This document shows, piece after piece, positions 26,246 to 35,005 of a stretch of 64,000 bases of DNA. A program made the translations under genes and the position numbers. Origin of the DNA: Maritimibacter sp. HL-12 (GTDB lineage Bacteria > Pseudomonadota > Alphaproteobacteria > Rhodobacterales > Rhodobacteraceae); contig NZ_FXBQ01000001.1 of assembly GCF_900177545.1 (NCBI RefSeq), positions 1,916,122 through 1,980,121 on the forward strand, read 5' to 3'. Within the stretch, counting starts at the first letter, position 1. Each line of letters begins with the position of its first letter. The notes under the pieces are model-generated. The model made no database searches. It worked only from the letters and a program-made list of their open reading frames with translations, and had not been told where the DNA came from.

Positions 26246-26863
26246 ATGAGATGGACTCTGCCCAATATCCTCACCACCGCCCGCCTCGTGGCGGTGCCGC
26301 TGCTGCCGGTGATGTTCCTGTTTTTCGACCGGCCCTGGGCTGATTGGTATGCGATGGTGTTGTTCATCGTCGCGGCGATCACCGATTTTCTCGACGGCTA
26401 CCTCGCCCGCGCATGGCGGCTTGAAAGCCTGTTTGGTGCGGCGATGGACCCGATCGCCGACAAGGCGCTGGTGATGATCGCGCTGCTCGTCATCAACGGT
26501 TACGCCGGGCTCACGCCCTGGATCATGCTGCCCTCGGCGATCATCATCTATCGCGAGGTCTTTGTTGCCGGTCTTCGCGAGAGCCTTGGCGACAAGGCGC
26601 GGGCGCTCAAGGTCACCAAACTGGCCAAGTGGAAAACCACCAGCCAGATGGTTGCGATCACGCTGATTTTCGCCAAGGGTGTGTTCGAGCATCATGCGCG
26701 CATCGAAAGCGGGAGCGAGCGGATCTGGCTGATGGGCTGGGCCGACTGGGCCGGAAACGCCGGCATCGTGCTGCTTTGGGTTGCGGGCCTGCTCACCATC
26801 GTCACCGGATGGGACTATTTCCGCAAGGCGATGCCGTTTCTGAGGGAGGAACCCGATGCTTGA
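26246..26863 (+). CDS. pgsA: CDP-diacylglycerol-glycerol-3-phosphate 3-phosphatidyltransferase
   Basis: Membrane enzyme joining CDP-diacylglycerol to glycerol-3-phosphate, giving phosphatidylglycerol phosphate. The 205 aa hold several transmembrane helices and a perfect CDP-alcohol phosphatidyltransferase signature, D-x2-DG-x2-AR-x8-G-x3-D-x3-D, from DFLDGYLAR to GAAMDPIAD (about residues 46-72). The ATG at 26246 gives the MRWTLPNILTTARL opening typical of PgsA; an upstream in-frame start adds unrelated, cysteine-rich residues. Its end overlaps moaD by 8 bases. Confidence 0.95.
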   Translation: MRWTLPNILTTARLVAVPLLPVMFLFFDRPWADWYAMVLFIVAAITDFLDGYLARAWRLESLFGAAMDPIADKALVMIALLVINGYAGLTPWIMLPSAIIIYREVFVAGLRESLGDKARALKVTKLAKWKTTSQMVAITLIFAKGVFEHHARIESGSERIWLMGWADWAGNAGIVLLWVAGLLTIVTGWDYFRKAMPFLREEPDA

Positions 26864-27104
26864 GGTTCTCTATTTCGCCTGGGTGCGCGAACGCATCGGC
26901 GAGCCGCGCGAACGGATCGAGACGACTGCCGCGACGGTTGCCGACCTGGTCGACGAGTTGCGCGGCCGGGAAGGTCGCTATGCGCTCGCCTTCTCCGATC
27001 TTGCCGCGCTGCGTGTTGCCATCGACCAGGAGTTGGCGGACTGGGACAGCCCGATCGAAGGCGCGCGCGAAGTGGCCTTCTTCCCGCCGATGACGGGGGG
27101 GTGA
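26856..27104 (+). CDS. moaD: Molybdopterin synthase sulfur carrier subunit
   Basis: An 82-aa ubiquitin-fold protein ending in the required MTGG. The C-terminal glycine is thiocarboxylated and gives sulfur to precursor Z in molybdopterin synthesis, working in a heterotetramer with MoaE. It opens MLEVLYFAWVRERIGEP, typical of alphaproteobacterial MoaD. It overlaps both pgsA (8 bases) and moaE (1 base). Confidence 0.95.
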   Translation: MLEVLYFAWVRERIGEPRERIETTAATVADLVDELRGREGRYALAFSDLAALRVAIDQELADWDSPIEGAREVAFFPPMTGG

Positions 27105-27538
27105 TGCGCGTTCGGGTGCAATGCGAGCCGTTCGATCTTGCGGCCGAGCTGGAAGGTTTCGGGGCCGAGGGCGACGTCGGCGCTCAGGTTACCTTCACCG
27201 GCATCGTGCGGGCCACCGGCGGGCTGACCCGGATGGAGATCGAGCATTATCCCGGCATGACCGCCCGCGCGATCGAGAAGATTGCCACCGAGGCGGTATC
27301 GCGCTGGGCGCTCGACGATTGCCTGGTTGTTCACCGCTACGGCACGCTCGCCCCGGGCGACCAGATCATGATGGTCGCCACCGCCAGCCGCCACCGCGCC
27401 GCCGCCTTCGAGGCTGCCGAGTTCCTGATGGACTATCTCAAGAGCCGCGCGCCGTTCTGGAAGAAGGAATACGGGGCCGACGGGGCGGCGTGGGTCGAAG
27501 CCAGGGACGAGGACGAAGACGCGCTTTCGCGCTGGTAA
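27104..27538 (+). CDS. moaE: Molybdopterin synthase catalytic subunit
   Basis: The large subunit of molybdopterin synthase, 144 aa. It has the VTFTGIVRATG core, MEIEHYPGMTARAIEKI, the HRYGTLAPGDQIMMVA strand and the active-site lysines in YLKSRAPFWKKE. The start is the ATG overlapping the moaD stop (TGATG). It ends one base before the converging carboxypeptidase gene. Together with moaD it supports molybdoenzymes encoded elsewhere. Confidence 0.95.
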   Translation: MRVRVQCEPFDLAAELEGFGAEGDVGAQVTFTGIVRATGGLTRMEIEHYPGMTARAIEKIATEAVSRWALDDCLVVHRYGTLAPGDQIMMVATASRHRAAAFEAAEFLMDYLKSRAPFWKKEYGADGAAWVEARDEDEDALSRW

Positions 27539-27539
27539 C

Positions 27540-29054
27540 TCAACTCGGCCCGATCACTTCGCAGGTGGTGTTGCGCGCCGAGAGGCGGCGGCAGGCCAGA
27601 TCGGCCCCTTCCTCTGTCAGACCGACGAAGTTGGCTTCGTATCCCCGCGCGCTGCGCGCGACCTTGCGCAGCGCCTCGCCCAGCGTGCTGAGTTCCACCA
27701 GCGCGGTTTTCAGAAGGATCCGCTCGGCTTCGTATTCCGAGGTGTAGCGGCCGACGTTGATCGCCCAGTGTCGTCCGCCCGCGCTCGACAGCCGGGTGAT
27801 CACCTCGGGCCGTTCCGGTTCGGCCTGCGGATCGGGCTCGACGGCGGCAAGGATGATCTCGGCCGGGCGCGGCGCGGGCACCGGGGCTGTCCGGGGTGCC
27901 AACGCGGTGGCTGCCACCACTTCCGCGGCAATCTCCGGTTCCGGCTTCTGTGTTGCGGCTGCGGCAACGACAGGTTCTGTTGCCTCAAGTTCGGGCGATT
28001 TCGCGCTCACCACGGTGGAAATCACGCCTTCGATCTCCGCACCGATGGCCGCGACGAGCGCCTCGTCGGGCACGGCGGGAACAGGGCGGGGCATCGGCCG
28101 GATCGACCGGTTCGGGGCCCGCACGACCCGGATCACCTTGCCCGCGACGTCCGGCGCGGTGCTGTCGGCGGCAACCACGATCGCCGCGCCGCCACCCGGG
28201 CCGGTGTAGGCGGGCTTTGATGTCGGGCGCAGCGCCACCCGCGTCGGCACCTTGCGAAAACCGAGATCGAGAAGTTCCGCGACTTTCTGGTTACGCGATG
28301 CCGTTGACTGGCCACCGAACACGGTGGCGATGATCCGTTTGCCACCGCGCTCGGCGGAGGCCACGAGGTTGAAGCCGGCCGCGCGGGTATATCCCGTCTT
28401 GATCCCGTCGGCACCCTTGTAGGCATCGAGGAAACGCCGGTTGGTATTGGGCACCTGCGCCACGCCCGCGTCGGCGGAGCGCCGCGAAAACAGGTTGTAA
28501 TACTCGGAGTAGTCGAAAAACACGTGACGTCCGAGGATCGTCATGTCGCGCGCGGTCGACATGTGGCCCGCCTGGGTCAACCCGTGCATGTTCTTGAACT
28601 GGGTCCGGTTCATGCCCAGCGCCTTGGCCGTGCGGGTCATTCTTTCGGCATAGGCCGCTTCGGATCCGGCGATGGCCTCGCCGATGGCGGTGGCGGCATC
28701 GTTGGCCGAACGCACGGCGGCGGCACGGATCAGGTAGCGCAGCTTGATTTTCTGCCCCGTCCGCAACCCGAGTTTCGAGGGCGGTTCGGAGGCGGCGTTG
28801 GCCGAAATCGTCACCATCGTGTCGAGGCTGATCTCGCCATGCTCGATGGCCTGAAACGCGACATAGAGCGTCATCATCTTGGTGAGCGAGGCGGGGTGAA
28901 GCTGGGTGTCGGCGTTGCGCGCGTGGATCACCTCGCCGCTGCGCATATCCATCACCATCGCCGCATAGGGTGCGGCCATGGACCGGACGCCAACCGGCGC
29001 AAACACGATCGACAGGAGTAGAATACGGACAATCTGCCCCGGACGCAGTTTCAC
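27540..29054 (-). CDS. D-alanyl-D-alanine carboxypeptidase with C-terminal SPOR domain
   Basis: A periplasmic penicillin-binding protein of the DacA/DacF type that trims the terminal D-Ala from peptidoglycan stem peptides. The 504 aa hold a signal peptide (about 1-28), the serine motif S56-L-T-K59, SAND (second motif) and KTGYT (third motif). An Ala/Pro-rich linker (about 300-420) follows, then a SPOR domain (WAINVGRYTSEYEAERIL onward) that binds denuded glycan at division sites. The start is a GTG at 29054 preceded by aggtga; the nearby ATG is out of frame. It converges with moaE. Confidence 0.93.
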   Translation of the reverse strand: MKLRPGQIVRILLLSIVFAPVGVRSMAAPYAAMVMDMRSGEVIHARNADTQLHPASLTKMMTLYVAFQAIEHGEISLDTMVTISANAASEPPSKLGLRTGQKIKLRYLIRAAAVRSANDAATAIGEAIAGSEAAYAERMTRTAKALGMNRTQFKNMHGLTQAGHMSTARDMTILGRHVFFDYSEYYNLFSRRSADAGVAQVPNTNRRFLDAYKGADGIKTGYTRAAGFNLVASAERGGKRIIATVFGGQSTASRNQKVAELLDLGFRKVPTRVALRPTSKPAYTGPGGGAAIVVAADSTAPDVAGKVIRVVRAPNRSIRPMPRPVPAVPDEALVAAIGAEIEGVISTVVSAKSPELEATEPVVAAAATQKPEPEIAAEVVAATALAPRTAPVPAPRPAEIILAAVEPDPQAEPERPEVITRLSSAGGRHWAINVGRYTSEYEAERILLKTALVELSTLGEALRKVARSARGYEANFVGLTEEGADLACRRLSARNTTCEVIGPS

Positions 29055-29257
29055 GTCATCACCTGTATCTGCCTCAATGCGCCGGATCTTTGCCCGACAT
29101 CGTTTTGATTTGCGAAGAGCTTAGCAGAAAGCGTCACGGCGGAAAACATCTTAAATTCAATGTCTTTCGCGAGGATGCTGATTTGCCGCAGGCAGATGTT
29201 GGGGTTTGGAAATGGGCGGCCACTAAATCGGCGGTCATGTCCAGAAGATAGCGGCGC

Positions 29258-29959
29258 CTAGCCGATTTGGTCGATCACGCGGCCCAGCTCCGCGAGGTTG
29301 TCAATCTGGAAGAACCGTTCGTCCTCGTGGGGGGCCTCGGCGTGTTCGAGGCTCCAGGTCAGATCATGCGGCACGTGAACTGCCCAGGCCCCGGCCTCCA
29401 GTGCCGGGATCACGTCGGATTTGAGCGAATTGCCCACCATCATCGCGGTCTCGGCGCCGCCGCCATGGCGCTCGAAGGCGGAGGCATAGATCTGCGGTGT
29501 CTTGTCGGAAACGATCTCGACCGCGTCAAACATCTCGCCCAGTCCCGATTGCGCCAGCTTGCGCTCCTGGTCGAGCAGATCGCCCTTGGTGATGAGAACC
29601 AGCGTGAACCGGCCTGCGAGCCCTTCCACGGCATCCCGCGCCCCCGGCAGGAGTTCGATCGGGTGGTCGAGCATCTGTTGCCCGGCCTCGATCAGCGCGC
29701 GGATGACCCGCGCCGGAACCCGCTCCGAGGTCACCTCGATCGCGGTCTCGATCATCGAAAGAACGAAGCCCTTGATCCCGAAACCGTAGCGCCCGAGATT
29801 GCGTTGCTCGGCCGCTTCCAGCCGTTCGGCGAGGTGATCCGCCTCGGCGTAATCGGTCAGCAGGGTCGCGAATCGATCCTGGGTCATCTGAAACAGCGCC
29901 TCGTTCTGCCAGAGCGTATCGTCGGCATCGAAACCGATGGTGGTGAGGTTTTGCGTCAT
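29258..29959 (-). CDS. HAD family hydrolase
   Basis: A 233-aa haloacid dehalogenase-superfamily phosphatase. Motif I is FDADDTLW with nucleophile Asp11 and general acid Asp13. Motif II is LVLITKGD. Motif III includes the lysine near SDKTPQIYASAF, and motif IV is VGNSLKSDVIPALEAG. A helical cap lies between motifs I and II. The substrate is unknown. The ATG at 29959 gives MTQNLTTIGFDADD and a gg-rich ribosome site; longer upstream reading would run across clpS. Confidence 0.88.
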   Translation of the reverse strand: MTQNLTTIGFDADDTLWQNEALFQMTQDRFATLLTDYAEADHLAERLEAAEQRNLGRYGFGIKGFVLSMIETAIEVTSERVPARVIRALIEAGQQMLDHPIELLPGARDAVEGLAGRFTLVLITKGDLLDQERKLAQSGLGEMFDAVEIVSDKTPQIYASAFERHGGGAETAMMVGNSLKSDVIPALEAGAWAVHVPHDLTWSLEHAEAPHEDERFFQIDNLAELGRVIDQIG

Positions 29960-30067
29960 TGCCGCCTTTCCGGTCACGCTGATGTCAACCGGGCCTTTTT
30001 CATCCCGGGATTTGACGCTATATAGTCCTGCCTGAATATGACGGAACTGAGCAGCGAAAGGATCGTC

Positions 30068-30409
30068 GTGTCGCAAGACCGGATCAACCCCTATCTGATG
30101 GCTGGAGAAGGTGACGACGACACGGGAGTCGTCGTCCAGACCAGGACGCGCACCCAGCGTCCTCCGATGTACAAGGTGCTGCTGCTGAATGACGATTTCA
30201 CGCCGATGGAATTTGTCGTGATGGTGCTCGAACGGTTCTTCGGGATGAACCACGCTCAGGCCTTCGAACTGATGCTGACGGTGCACAAGAAGGGCCTTGC
30301 CGTGGTTGGCGTATTCACCCACGAGATCGCCGAAACCAAGGTCACGCAGGTGATGGAAGCGGCGCGCCAGCACCAGCACCCGTTGCAATGCACGATGGAA
30401 AAGGAATAG
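30068..30409 (+). CDS. clpS: ATP-dependent Clp protease adaptor ClpS
   Basis: Brings N-end-rule substrates to the ClpA ATPase. The 113-aa reading holds a flexible acidic N-terminus and the core [14 protein letters not shown] (binding-pocket Asn-Asp), then [20 protein letters not shown] and [10 protein letters not shown]. The GTG at 30068 is preferred because aaagga stands 5-6 bases upstream. The ATG at 30038 (123 aa) is an alternative but has no ribosome site, and a tatagt hexamer at 30021 would put the transcript start almost on it. The adjacent clpA is not in this window. Confidence 0.9.
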   Translation: MSQDRINPYLMAGEGDDDTGVVVQTRTRTQRPPMYKVLLLNDDFTPMEFVVMVLERFFGMNHAQAFELMLTVHKKGLAVVGVFTHEIAETKVTQVMEAARQHQHPLQCTMEKE

Positions 30410-30434
30410 CGCGCGCCTGCTGCGCGCCCTTGCC

Positions 30435-31403
30435 ATGACCGCCTCCCGCCTCACCCTCGCGCTCGACAGCGGCGCGCTCACCCTGCCCGAAGGGCCGGTT
30501 GCCGTGTTGGGGCCGCCCGCGGGCTTCGATCTCTCCGCGCTGCCGCGTGACCGCGTCACCATCGTGAGCCACTTCGCCCCCGATGTCGCCCGCTGGAAAG
30601 CGGCCGGGTTCGAGACGACCCGCGACACGCCCGACGCCGCCGCCGCACTCGTCGTGCTGCCGCGGTCCAAGGATGCAGCGCGCGCCCTGATCGCAGAGGC
30701 AACAGCCCACGCGCCGCTGGTGCTCGTCGACGGTCAGAAACATGACGGGGTCGATTCGGTGCTGAAGGCGGTGAAGGCGCGGGTTGCGCCCGGCGGCGTG
30801 ATCTCGAAGGCGCATGGCAAGCTGTTCTGGGTCTCGGGCGGCGATTTTTCCGACTGGGTGGCGCCCGATCGCATGGTGGCAGGTTTCGTCACTCGCCCCG
30901 GTGTGTTTTCCGCCGACGGGCCCGACAAGGGCTCGCAGGCCCTCGCCGCCGCGCTGCCGCCGCTCAAGGGTCGGGTGGCCGATCTCGGCGCGGGCTGGGG
31001 CTTCCTCGCGCGCGAGATCCTTGCCTCCGAAGCCGTAACCCGGCTCGACCTGATCGAGGCCGACGCGGTGGCGCTGGATTGCGCCCGCCGGAATATCACC
31101 GACCCGCGCGCCGGTTTTCACTGGGCCGATGTCACCGGCTTCCGGCCCGATCAGCCCTATGACACCGTGGTGTCAAATCCTCCGTTTCATGTCGGGCGCG
31201 CGGGCGACCCCGGGCTCGGGCTGGCCTTCATCGCCGCCGCCCGCAGGATGCTTGCCCCGCATGGCAGCTTCTGGATGGTCGCCAATCGACACTTGCCCTA
31301 TGAGGACGCCCTCGGGCGCGCTTTCGGCACCGTCGAGGAGGTCGGCGGCGCGCCGGGCTTCAAGGTGATTCACGCCACGAGGCCGCATCGCCTGCGGGGC
31401 TGA
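30435..31403 (+). CDS. Class I SAM-dependent methyltransferase, RsmC-like (16S rRNA guanine-N2)
   Basis: A 322-aa protein with the two-domain plan of RsmC/RlmG: a degenerate N-terminal methyltransferase-like half and a catalytic C-terminal half. That half has the SAM motif VADLGAGWGFLA (about 180-191), the acidic end of strand 2 (LIEAD) and the NPPF motif (SNPPFHVG, about 246) for base N-methylation. RsmC methylates G1207 of 16S rRNA; the exact target here is inferred. It starts 25 bases after clpS. Confidence 0.86.
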   Translation: MTASRLTLALDSGALTLPEGPVAVLGPPAGFDLSALPRDRVTIVSHFAPDVARWKAAGFETTRDTPDAAAALVVLPRSKDAARALIAEATAHAPLVLVDGQKHDGVDSVLKAVKARVAPGGVISKAHGKLFWVSGGDFSDWVAPDRMVAGFVTRPGVFSADGPDKGSQALAAALPPLKGRVADLGAGWGFLAREILASEAVTRLDLIEADAVALDCARRNITDPRAGFHWADVTGFRPDQPYDTVVSNPPFHVGRAGDPGLGLAFIAAARRMLAPHGSFWMVANRHLPYEDALGRAFGTVEEVGGAPGFKVIHATRPHRLRG

Positions 31404-31442
31404 TCCGCGCTAGGCTCGGTCAAAGGAATCAGGAGCCAACTC

Positions 31443-32279
31443 ATGTCCTTTTCGATTTCCGGAAAAACCGCCATCGTTACCGGCGCCGCCAACGGCGTGG
31501 GGCTGGCCATTGCCCGACACTTTTCGGAACAGGGTGCCAACGTGGTCTGCGCCGATATCGACGAGGCCAGGCTGATCGACGAGTTTGGCCACAATCCCGA
31601 GAACGGCGTCGAGCAGGAAGCGGCCGAGGCGAACAATATCCGCATTTTCGCGGGCGACCTGCGCAAGAAGCTCACGATCAAGAACCTGATTTCCACCACG
31701 GTCGATTCCTTCGAGCGGGTCGATATCCTGGTGAATGCCTCGCGCCAGGTCTGCACCTCCGATCCTCTCGACATGTCGGACTCAACCGTCGAGAATCTCA
31801 TCGAACAGAACCTTATGACCGCGCTCCGGCTCTCACAGGCGGTGGCAAAACGGATGATGCGGCAAGGCGAGGCTCAGCCGGAAGACAGCGATGAACCACT
31901 CGGTGCGATCGTCAACCTTTCGTCGATCGCGGCGACCCGCACCCAGCCGGGGTTGATGGCCTTCTCGATCTCCGCAGCCGCGCTCGAACAGATGACGCGC
32001 GCATTCGCGGTGGCGCTCGCCCCGCACCGTATTCGCGTCAACGCGATCAGCTTTGGCTCGGTGATGAGCGCAAGTCTGCGCGACGCCCTGCGCGAGCACG
32101 ATGACATGCGCGGCATGATCATCGACGGCACCCCGCTCGGGCGCATCGCGGGCGCAAACGAAGTGGCCGAAACCGCCCGTTTCCTCGCGTCCGAGGGCGC
32201 GGGGTTCATGACCGGACAGATCCTCACCGTCGATGGCGGCCGCACGCTGGTCGATGCGGTTGGTGCCCCGGCGCACTGA
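31443..32279 (+). CDS. SDR-fold protein lacking the catalytic Tyr and Lys
   Basis: A 278-aa protein with a normal SDR nucleotide-binding start (TGAANGVG, residues 14-21) and C-terminal FMTGQILTVDGGRTL. The active-site YxxxK stretch reads FSISAAAL where YSASKAAL is expected, so Tyr is Phe and Lys is Ala. NNAG is VNAS, and the PG after VNAI is FG. The residues around SS(145-146) remain. It can probably bind a dinucleotide but not catalyse a normal SDR reaction, so a binding or regulatory role is likely. It stands between rsmC-like and hemF; ribosome site tcaggag. Confidence 0.85.
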   Translation: MSFSISGKTAIVTGAANGVGLAIARHFSEQGANVVCADIDEARLIDEFGHNPENGVEQEAAEANNIRIFAGDLRKKLTIKNLISTTVDSFERVDILVNASRQVCTSDPLDMSDSTVENLIEQNLMTALRLSQAVAKRMMRQGEAQPEDSDEPLGAIVNLSSIAATRTQPGLMAFSISAAALEQMTRAFAVALAPHRIRVNAISFGSVMSASLRDALREHDDMRGMIIDGTPLGRIAGANEVAETARFLASEGAGFMTGQILTVDGGRTLVDAVGAPAH

Positions 32280-32302
32280 GCCGTGCCAAGGCTCGTTGCG
32301 GC

Positions 32303-32671
32303 CTACTCGGGAAACTGAACCGCGCATTGCGCAATGTTGCGCGAAAGCCTTTGGCGCTCGGCTTCCAGGGTGCTGAGCTTGGCTTGTTCGGCCGCGCGGC
32401 TGATGGGGCGCTTGTCATACATCGGCAGGCCGTCATCGGCGGTGCAAAGCCCGACAAACCCGCTGCGCTCGATGCAGTAGTGCACCCCGTGCTCCCAGCG
32501 GGCAGGCACCAGCCGGAAACCCCGGCGCAGGATCTCGCGGGTATCGCGAATCTCCGCATCCACCGTGCGCAGTTCCGCCCGATAGGGCGCCTCGCATTGT
32601 TGACGCGGCGTGATCTCGCAGGCGGCGAGCAGGATCGGAAGGGCGAGGATCGCAAGGGCGGAAATGCGCAT
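32303..32671 (-). CDS. Small lipoprotein of unknown function
   Basis: A 122-aa exported protein with a short signal sequence ending in the lipobox LLAAC (Cys18), so it is lipidated and held to a membrane. The mature part has several cysteines (QQC, YC, GLC, QC) and a final helical stretch (AAEQAKLSTLEAERQRL). No family is recognised. The ATG at 32671 follows aggaga at 8 bases; upstream in-frame codons do not form a signal peptide. It converges with the SDR-like gene. Confidence 0.75.
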   Translation of the reverse strand: MRISALAILALPILLAACEITPRQQCEAPYRAELRTVDAEIRDTREILRRGFRLVPARWEHGVHYCIERSGFVGLCTADDGLPMYDKRPISRAAEQAKLSTLEAERQRLSRNIAQCAVQFPE

Positions 32672-32782
32672 CGAAGGTCTCCTTGTCGGCGCAGGATAGC
32701 GTGATACCTGCCCGGGCGAAATCGCCCTTTTCGTGGGTGGTCGTTTCCTGCTAGCCATCGGCAACCGCTCAAGGAGGCACGG

Positions 32783-33673
32783 ATGACCGAGACGATGACC
32801 GAAGAAAAGGCCCGCGCCGCCGCCTGGTTCCGCAGCCTGCGCGACGATATCGTGGAGGCGTTCGAGGCGATGGAACTGAGCCATGACACCGGTCCCTTCA
32901 TCGACAATCCTGCCGGTCGCTTCGACGTGACCGAGACCAGGCGCGCCTCCGAGGATGGCAGCGATGCAGGCGGCGGGTTGATGAGCGTGATGCGCGGCGG
33001 GCGGGTATTCGAGAAGGTTGGCGTCAATGTCTCGACCGTATTCGGCACCCTTGGCGCGGCCGCGCAAAAGGCGATGGCGGCGCGCGGCGTGCCGGGCATG
33101 GATGACGATCCGCGGTTCTGGGCCTCGGGGATCAGCCTCGTCGCCCATATGCAGAACCCGCATACCCCGGCGGTGCACATGAACACCCGGATGTTCTGGA
33201 CTCCGAATGCCTGGTGGTTCGGCGGCGGTGCCGATCTCAACCCCTGCATCGAGTATCCAGACGACACCGCACATTTCCATGCCGCGATGAAGGCCGCCTG
33301 CGACGCCCACGCGCCGGACTACTACGATCGGTTCAAGGCATGGGCCGACGAATACTTCTTCGTCCCGCACCGGGGCCGGGCACGGGGTGTCGGCGGAATC
33401 TTCTACGACGATCTCAACACCGGCGACTGGGAGGCCGATTTCGCCTTCACCCAAGCGGTCGGCCGGGCGTTCCTGCCGGCGTTCCTGCCAGTCACCGAGC
33501 GTCGCCGCGATATGCCCTGGACCGAGGCCGACAAGGATCAGCAACTCGTGCACCGCGGCCTCTACGCGGAATACAACCTCGTCTATGACCGCGGCACCAA
33601 GTTCGGCCTCGCAACCGGCCACGATGCCAACGCGGTGCTGATGAGCTTGCCGCCGCTGGCGAAGTGGCCCTGA
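32783..33673 (+). CDS. hemF: Oxygen-dependent coproporphyrinogen III oxidase
   Basis: Oxidatively decarboxylates coproporphyrinogen III to protoporphyrinogen IX using O2, in haem synthesis. The 296 aa match the family (about 300). Motifs: GGGLMSVMRGGRVFEKVGVNVS (about 64-85), HMQNPHTPAVHMNTRMF, WWFGGGADLNPC and GGIFYDDL, with the conserved histidines and the loop RGTKFGLATG near the C-terminus. The hemN gene at 41975 does the same step without oxygen. Start ATG with aaggagg upstream. Confidence 0.97.
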   Translation: MTETMTEEKARAAAWFRSLRDDIVEAFEAMELSHDTGPFIDNPAGRFDVTETRRASEDGSDAGGGLMSVMRGGRVFEKVGVNVSTVFGTLGAAAQKAMAARGVPGMDDDPRFWASGISLVAHMQNPHTPAVHMNTRMFWTPNAWWFGGGADLNPCIEYPDDTAHFHAAMKAACDAHAPDYYDRFKAWADEYFFVPHRGRARGVGGIFYDDLNTGDWEADFAFTQAVGRAFLPAFLPVTERRRDMPWTEADKDQQLVHRGLYAEYNLVYDRGTKFGLATGHDANAVLMSLPPLAKWP

Positions 33674-33689
33674 TCGCGGGCGCGCAAGC

Positions 33690-34151
33690 CTAGTCGCGCG
33701 CCACGTTCGGGATCGACGAGGCCGTGAGCCCTTCGCCGCCGCCGTAGCCGCCACCGCCACCCTTGGGGTCGGAACCGTAGCGGTTGCCGCCCCGGGTGCC
33801 TTCGCTGGCCCACCAGACGATCAACAGAATGATCCCCACGATCGGCACGAGCGCGATCCAGTACCACCACCCGGTGCGATCCGTGTCGTGCAAACGCCGC
33901 ACCGCCACCGAGATCATCGGCAAGAGCGTTGCCAGCGAGAAGATCCCCGACAGGATCGGCGTATCCGTCGACGCCTCGAAGCCGAATTCCGTGGTCGTCG
34001 TGGTGCCGAACAGGAATGAATCGACCATCGACAGAACGATTTGCCCCGCAAAGACGAACAACGCGAACCACCAGAACTCCGACCGCACGGCACGGCCCGA
34101 AAAGGTCACATATTTGGAAAAACAAGTCTTGATCGACTCTGCGAATGTCAT
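33690..34151 (-). CDS. DUF805 membrane protein
   Basis: A 153-aa inner-membrane protein of the DUF805 (YhaH-like) family. It starts MTFAESIKTCFSKYVTFSGRAVRSEFWWF, with the SGRA.RSEFW motif, then four hydrophobic helices and the RRLHDTDRTGWWYWI block. The C-terminus is a low-complexity glycine tail (GGGGGYGGGEG). The family's function is not known. The ATG at 34151 is chosen for the aaggggag site about 9 bases upstream; GTG 34160 is possible. Confidence 0.88.
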   Translation of the reverse strand: MTFAESIKTCFSKYVTFSGRAVRSEFWWFALFVFAGQIVLSMVDSFLFGTTTTTEFGFEASTDTPILSGIFSLATLLPMISVAVRRLHDTDRTGWWYWIALVPIVGIILLIVWWASEGTRGGNRYGSDPKGGGGGYGGGEGLTASSIPNVARD

Positions 34152-34234
34152 GAGCCGCACTCCCCTTCTGAAAACACCCGGATTCTGCGCCCCTTCACCG
34201 TCAAAATCAACCGCAGCGATATCGCGACAGGCAA

Positions 34235-34840
34235 CTATTTTCGGCCGATCCTGGGCTCCTCGCCACGCATCAACCGGCCGATGTTAGGCCTGTGTCGGGC
34301 GAAGATCAGGGCACCGAGAAGCAGTGCGAGCACGAAAACGTCGGCGCGCCCGAGCGCCAGCGCCCAGACCGGCGTGAGTGCCGCCGCCGCGAGCCCGGCA
34401 AGCGAGGAAATGCGGAAAATCGCCGCAAAGGCGACCCATGTGGCGGCAGCGGCCAGCCCCACCGGCCAGGCAACCGCGAACATCGTCCCGAGCCAGGTTG
34501 CCACGCCCTTGCCGCCGCGAAACCCGATGTAGACCGGAAAGAGATGGCCGAGATAGGCCGAAAGCCCCGCCACCTGCGCCGCGTCGTCGCCCAGCAGCGC
34601 GCGCGCCGCCAGCACCGCAAAGGCCCCCTTGCCGACATCGCCGATCAGGGTCAGCAGCGCCGCGAGCTTGTGGCCGGTGCGCAGCACATTGGTGGCCCCG
34701 ATATTGCCCGACCCGATCGCGCGGATATCGCCAAGGCCAAAGAGCCGCGCCCAGACCAGGCCAAAGGGCACCGAGCCGAGCAGGTAGCCGAGCAGGGCGA
34801 CAAGAACGAGGAGCGGGAACGACGTGATGATCTCGGGCAT
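34235..34840 (-). CDS. plsY: Acyl-phosphate:glycerol-3-phosphate acyltransferase
   Basis: Membrane enzyme transferring an acyl group from acyl-phosphate to glycerol-3-phosphate, the first step of phospholipid synthesis. The 201 aa have five helices. The three conserved loops are LGSVPFGL, GSGNIGATNVLRTG (about 42-55) and GFRGGKGVATWLGT (about 108), with a final RHRPNIGRLMRGEEPRIGRK tail. Start at 34840, standing alone on the minus strand. Confidence 0.96.
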   Translation of the reverse strand: MPEIITSFPLLVLVALLGYLLGSVPFGLVWARLFGLGDIRAIGSGNIGATNVLRTGHKLAALLTLIGDVGKGAFAVLAARALLGDDAAQVAGLSAYLGHLFPVYIGFRGGKGVATWLGTMFAVAWPVGLAAAATWVAFAAIFRISSLAGLAAAALTPVWALALGRADVFVLALLLGALIFARHRPNIGRLMRGEEPRIGRK

Positions 34841-35005
34841 GGTTATCTATCGCGTGACAACATCGGCCCGACAAGGGAAAACACGCCGGTTGGCGGTGTC
34901 AAGAAATCCCGTCGCGGAATTGGCGGAAACCGTCGGAAATGGTCCGGCGCAATCGCGGCGCTTGTAAAGGCGCGGTCCGCGATCGGTTGAGTGCCGTCGA
35001 TTGCT

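Noticed and set aside
30011-30026. ttgacg next to tatagt as a clpS promoter
   Set aside because: The two hexamers are only a few bases apart, so they cannot form a normal -35/-10 pair; only the tatagt could be used.
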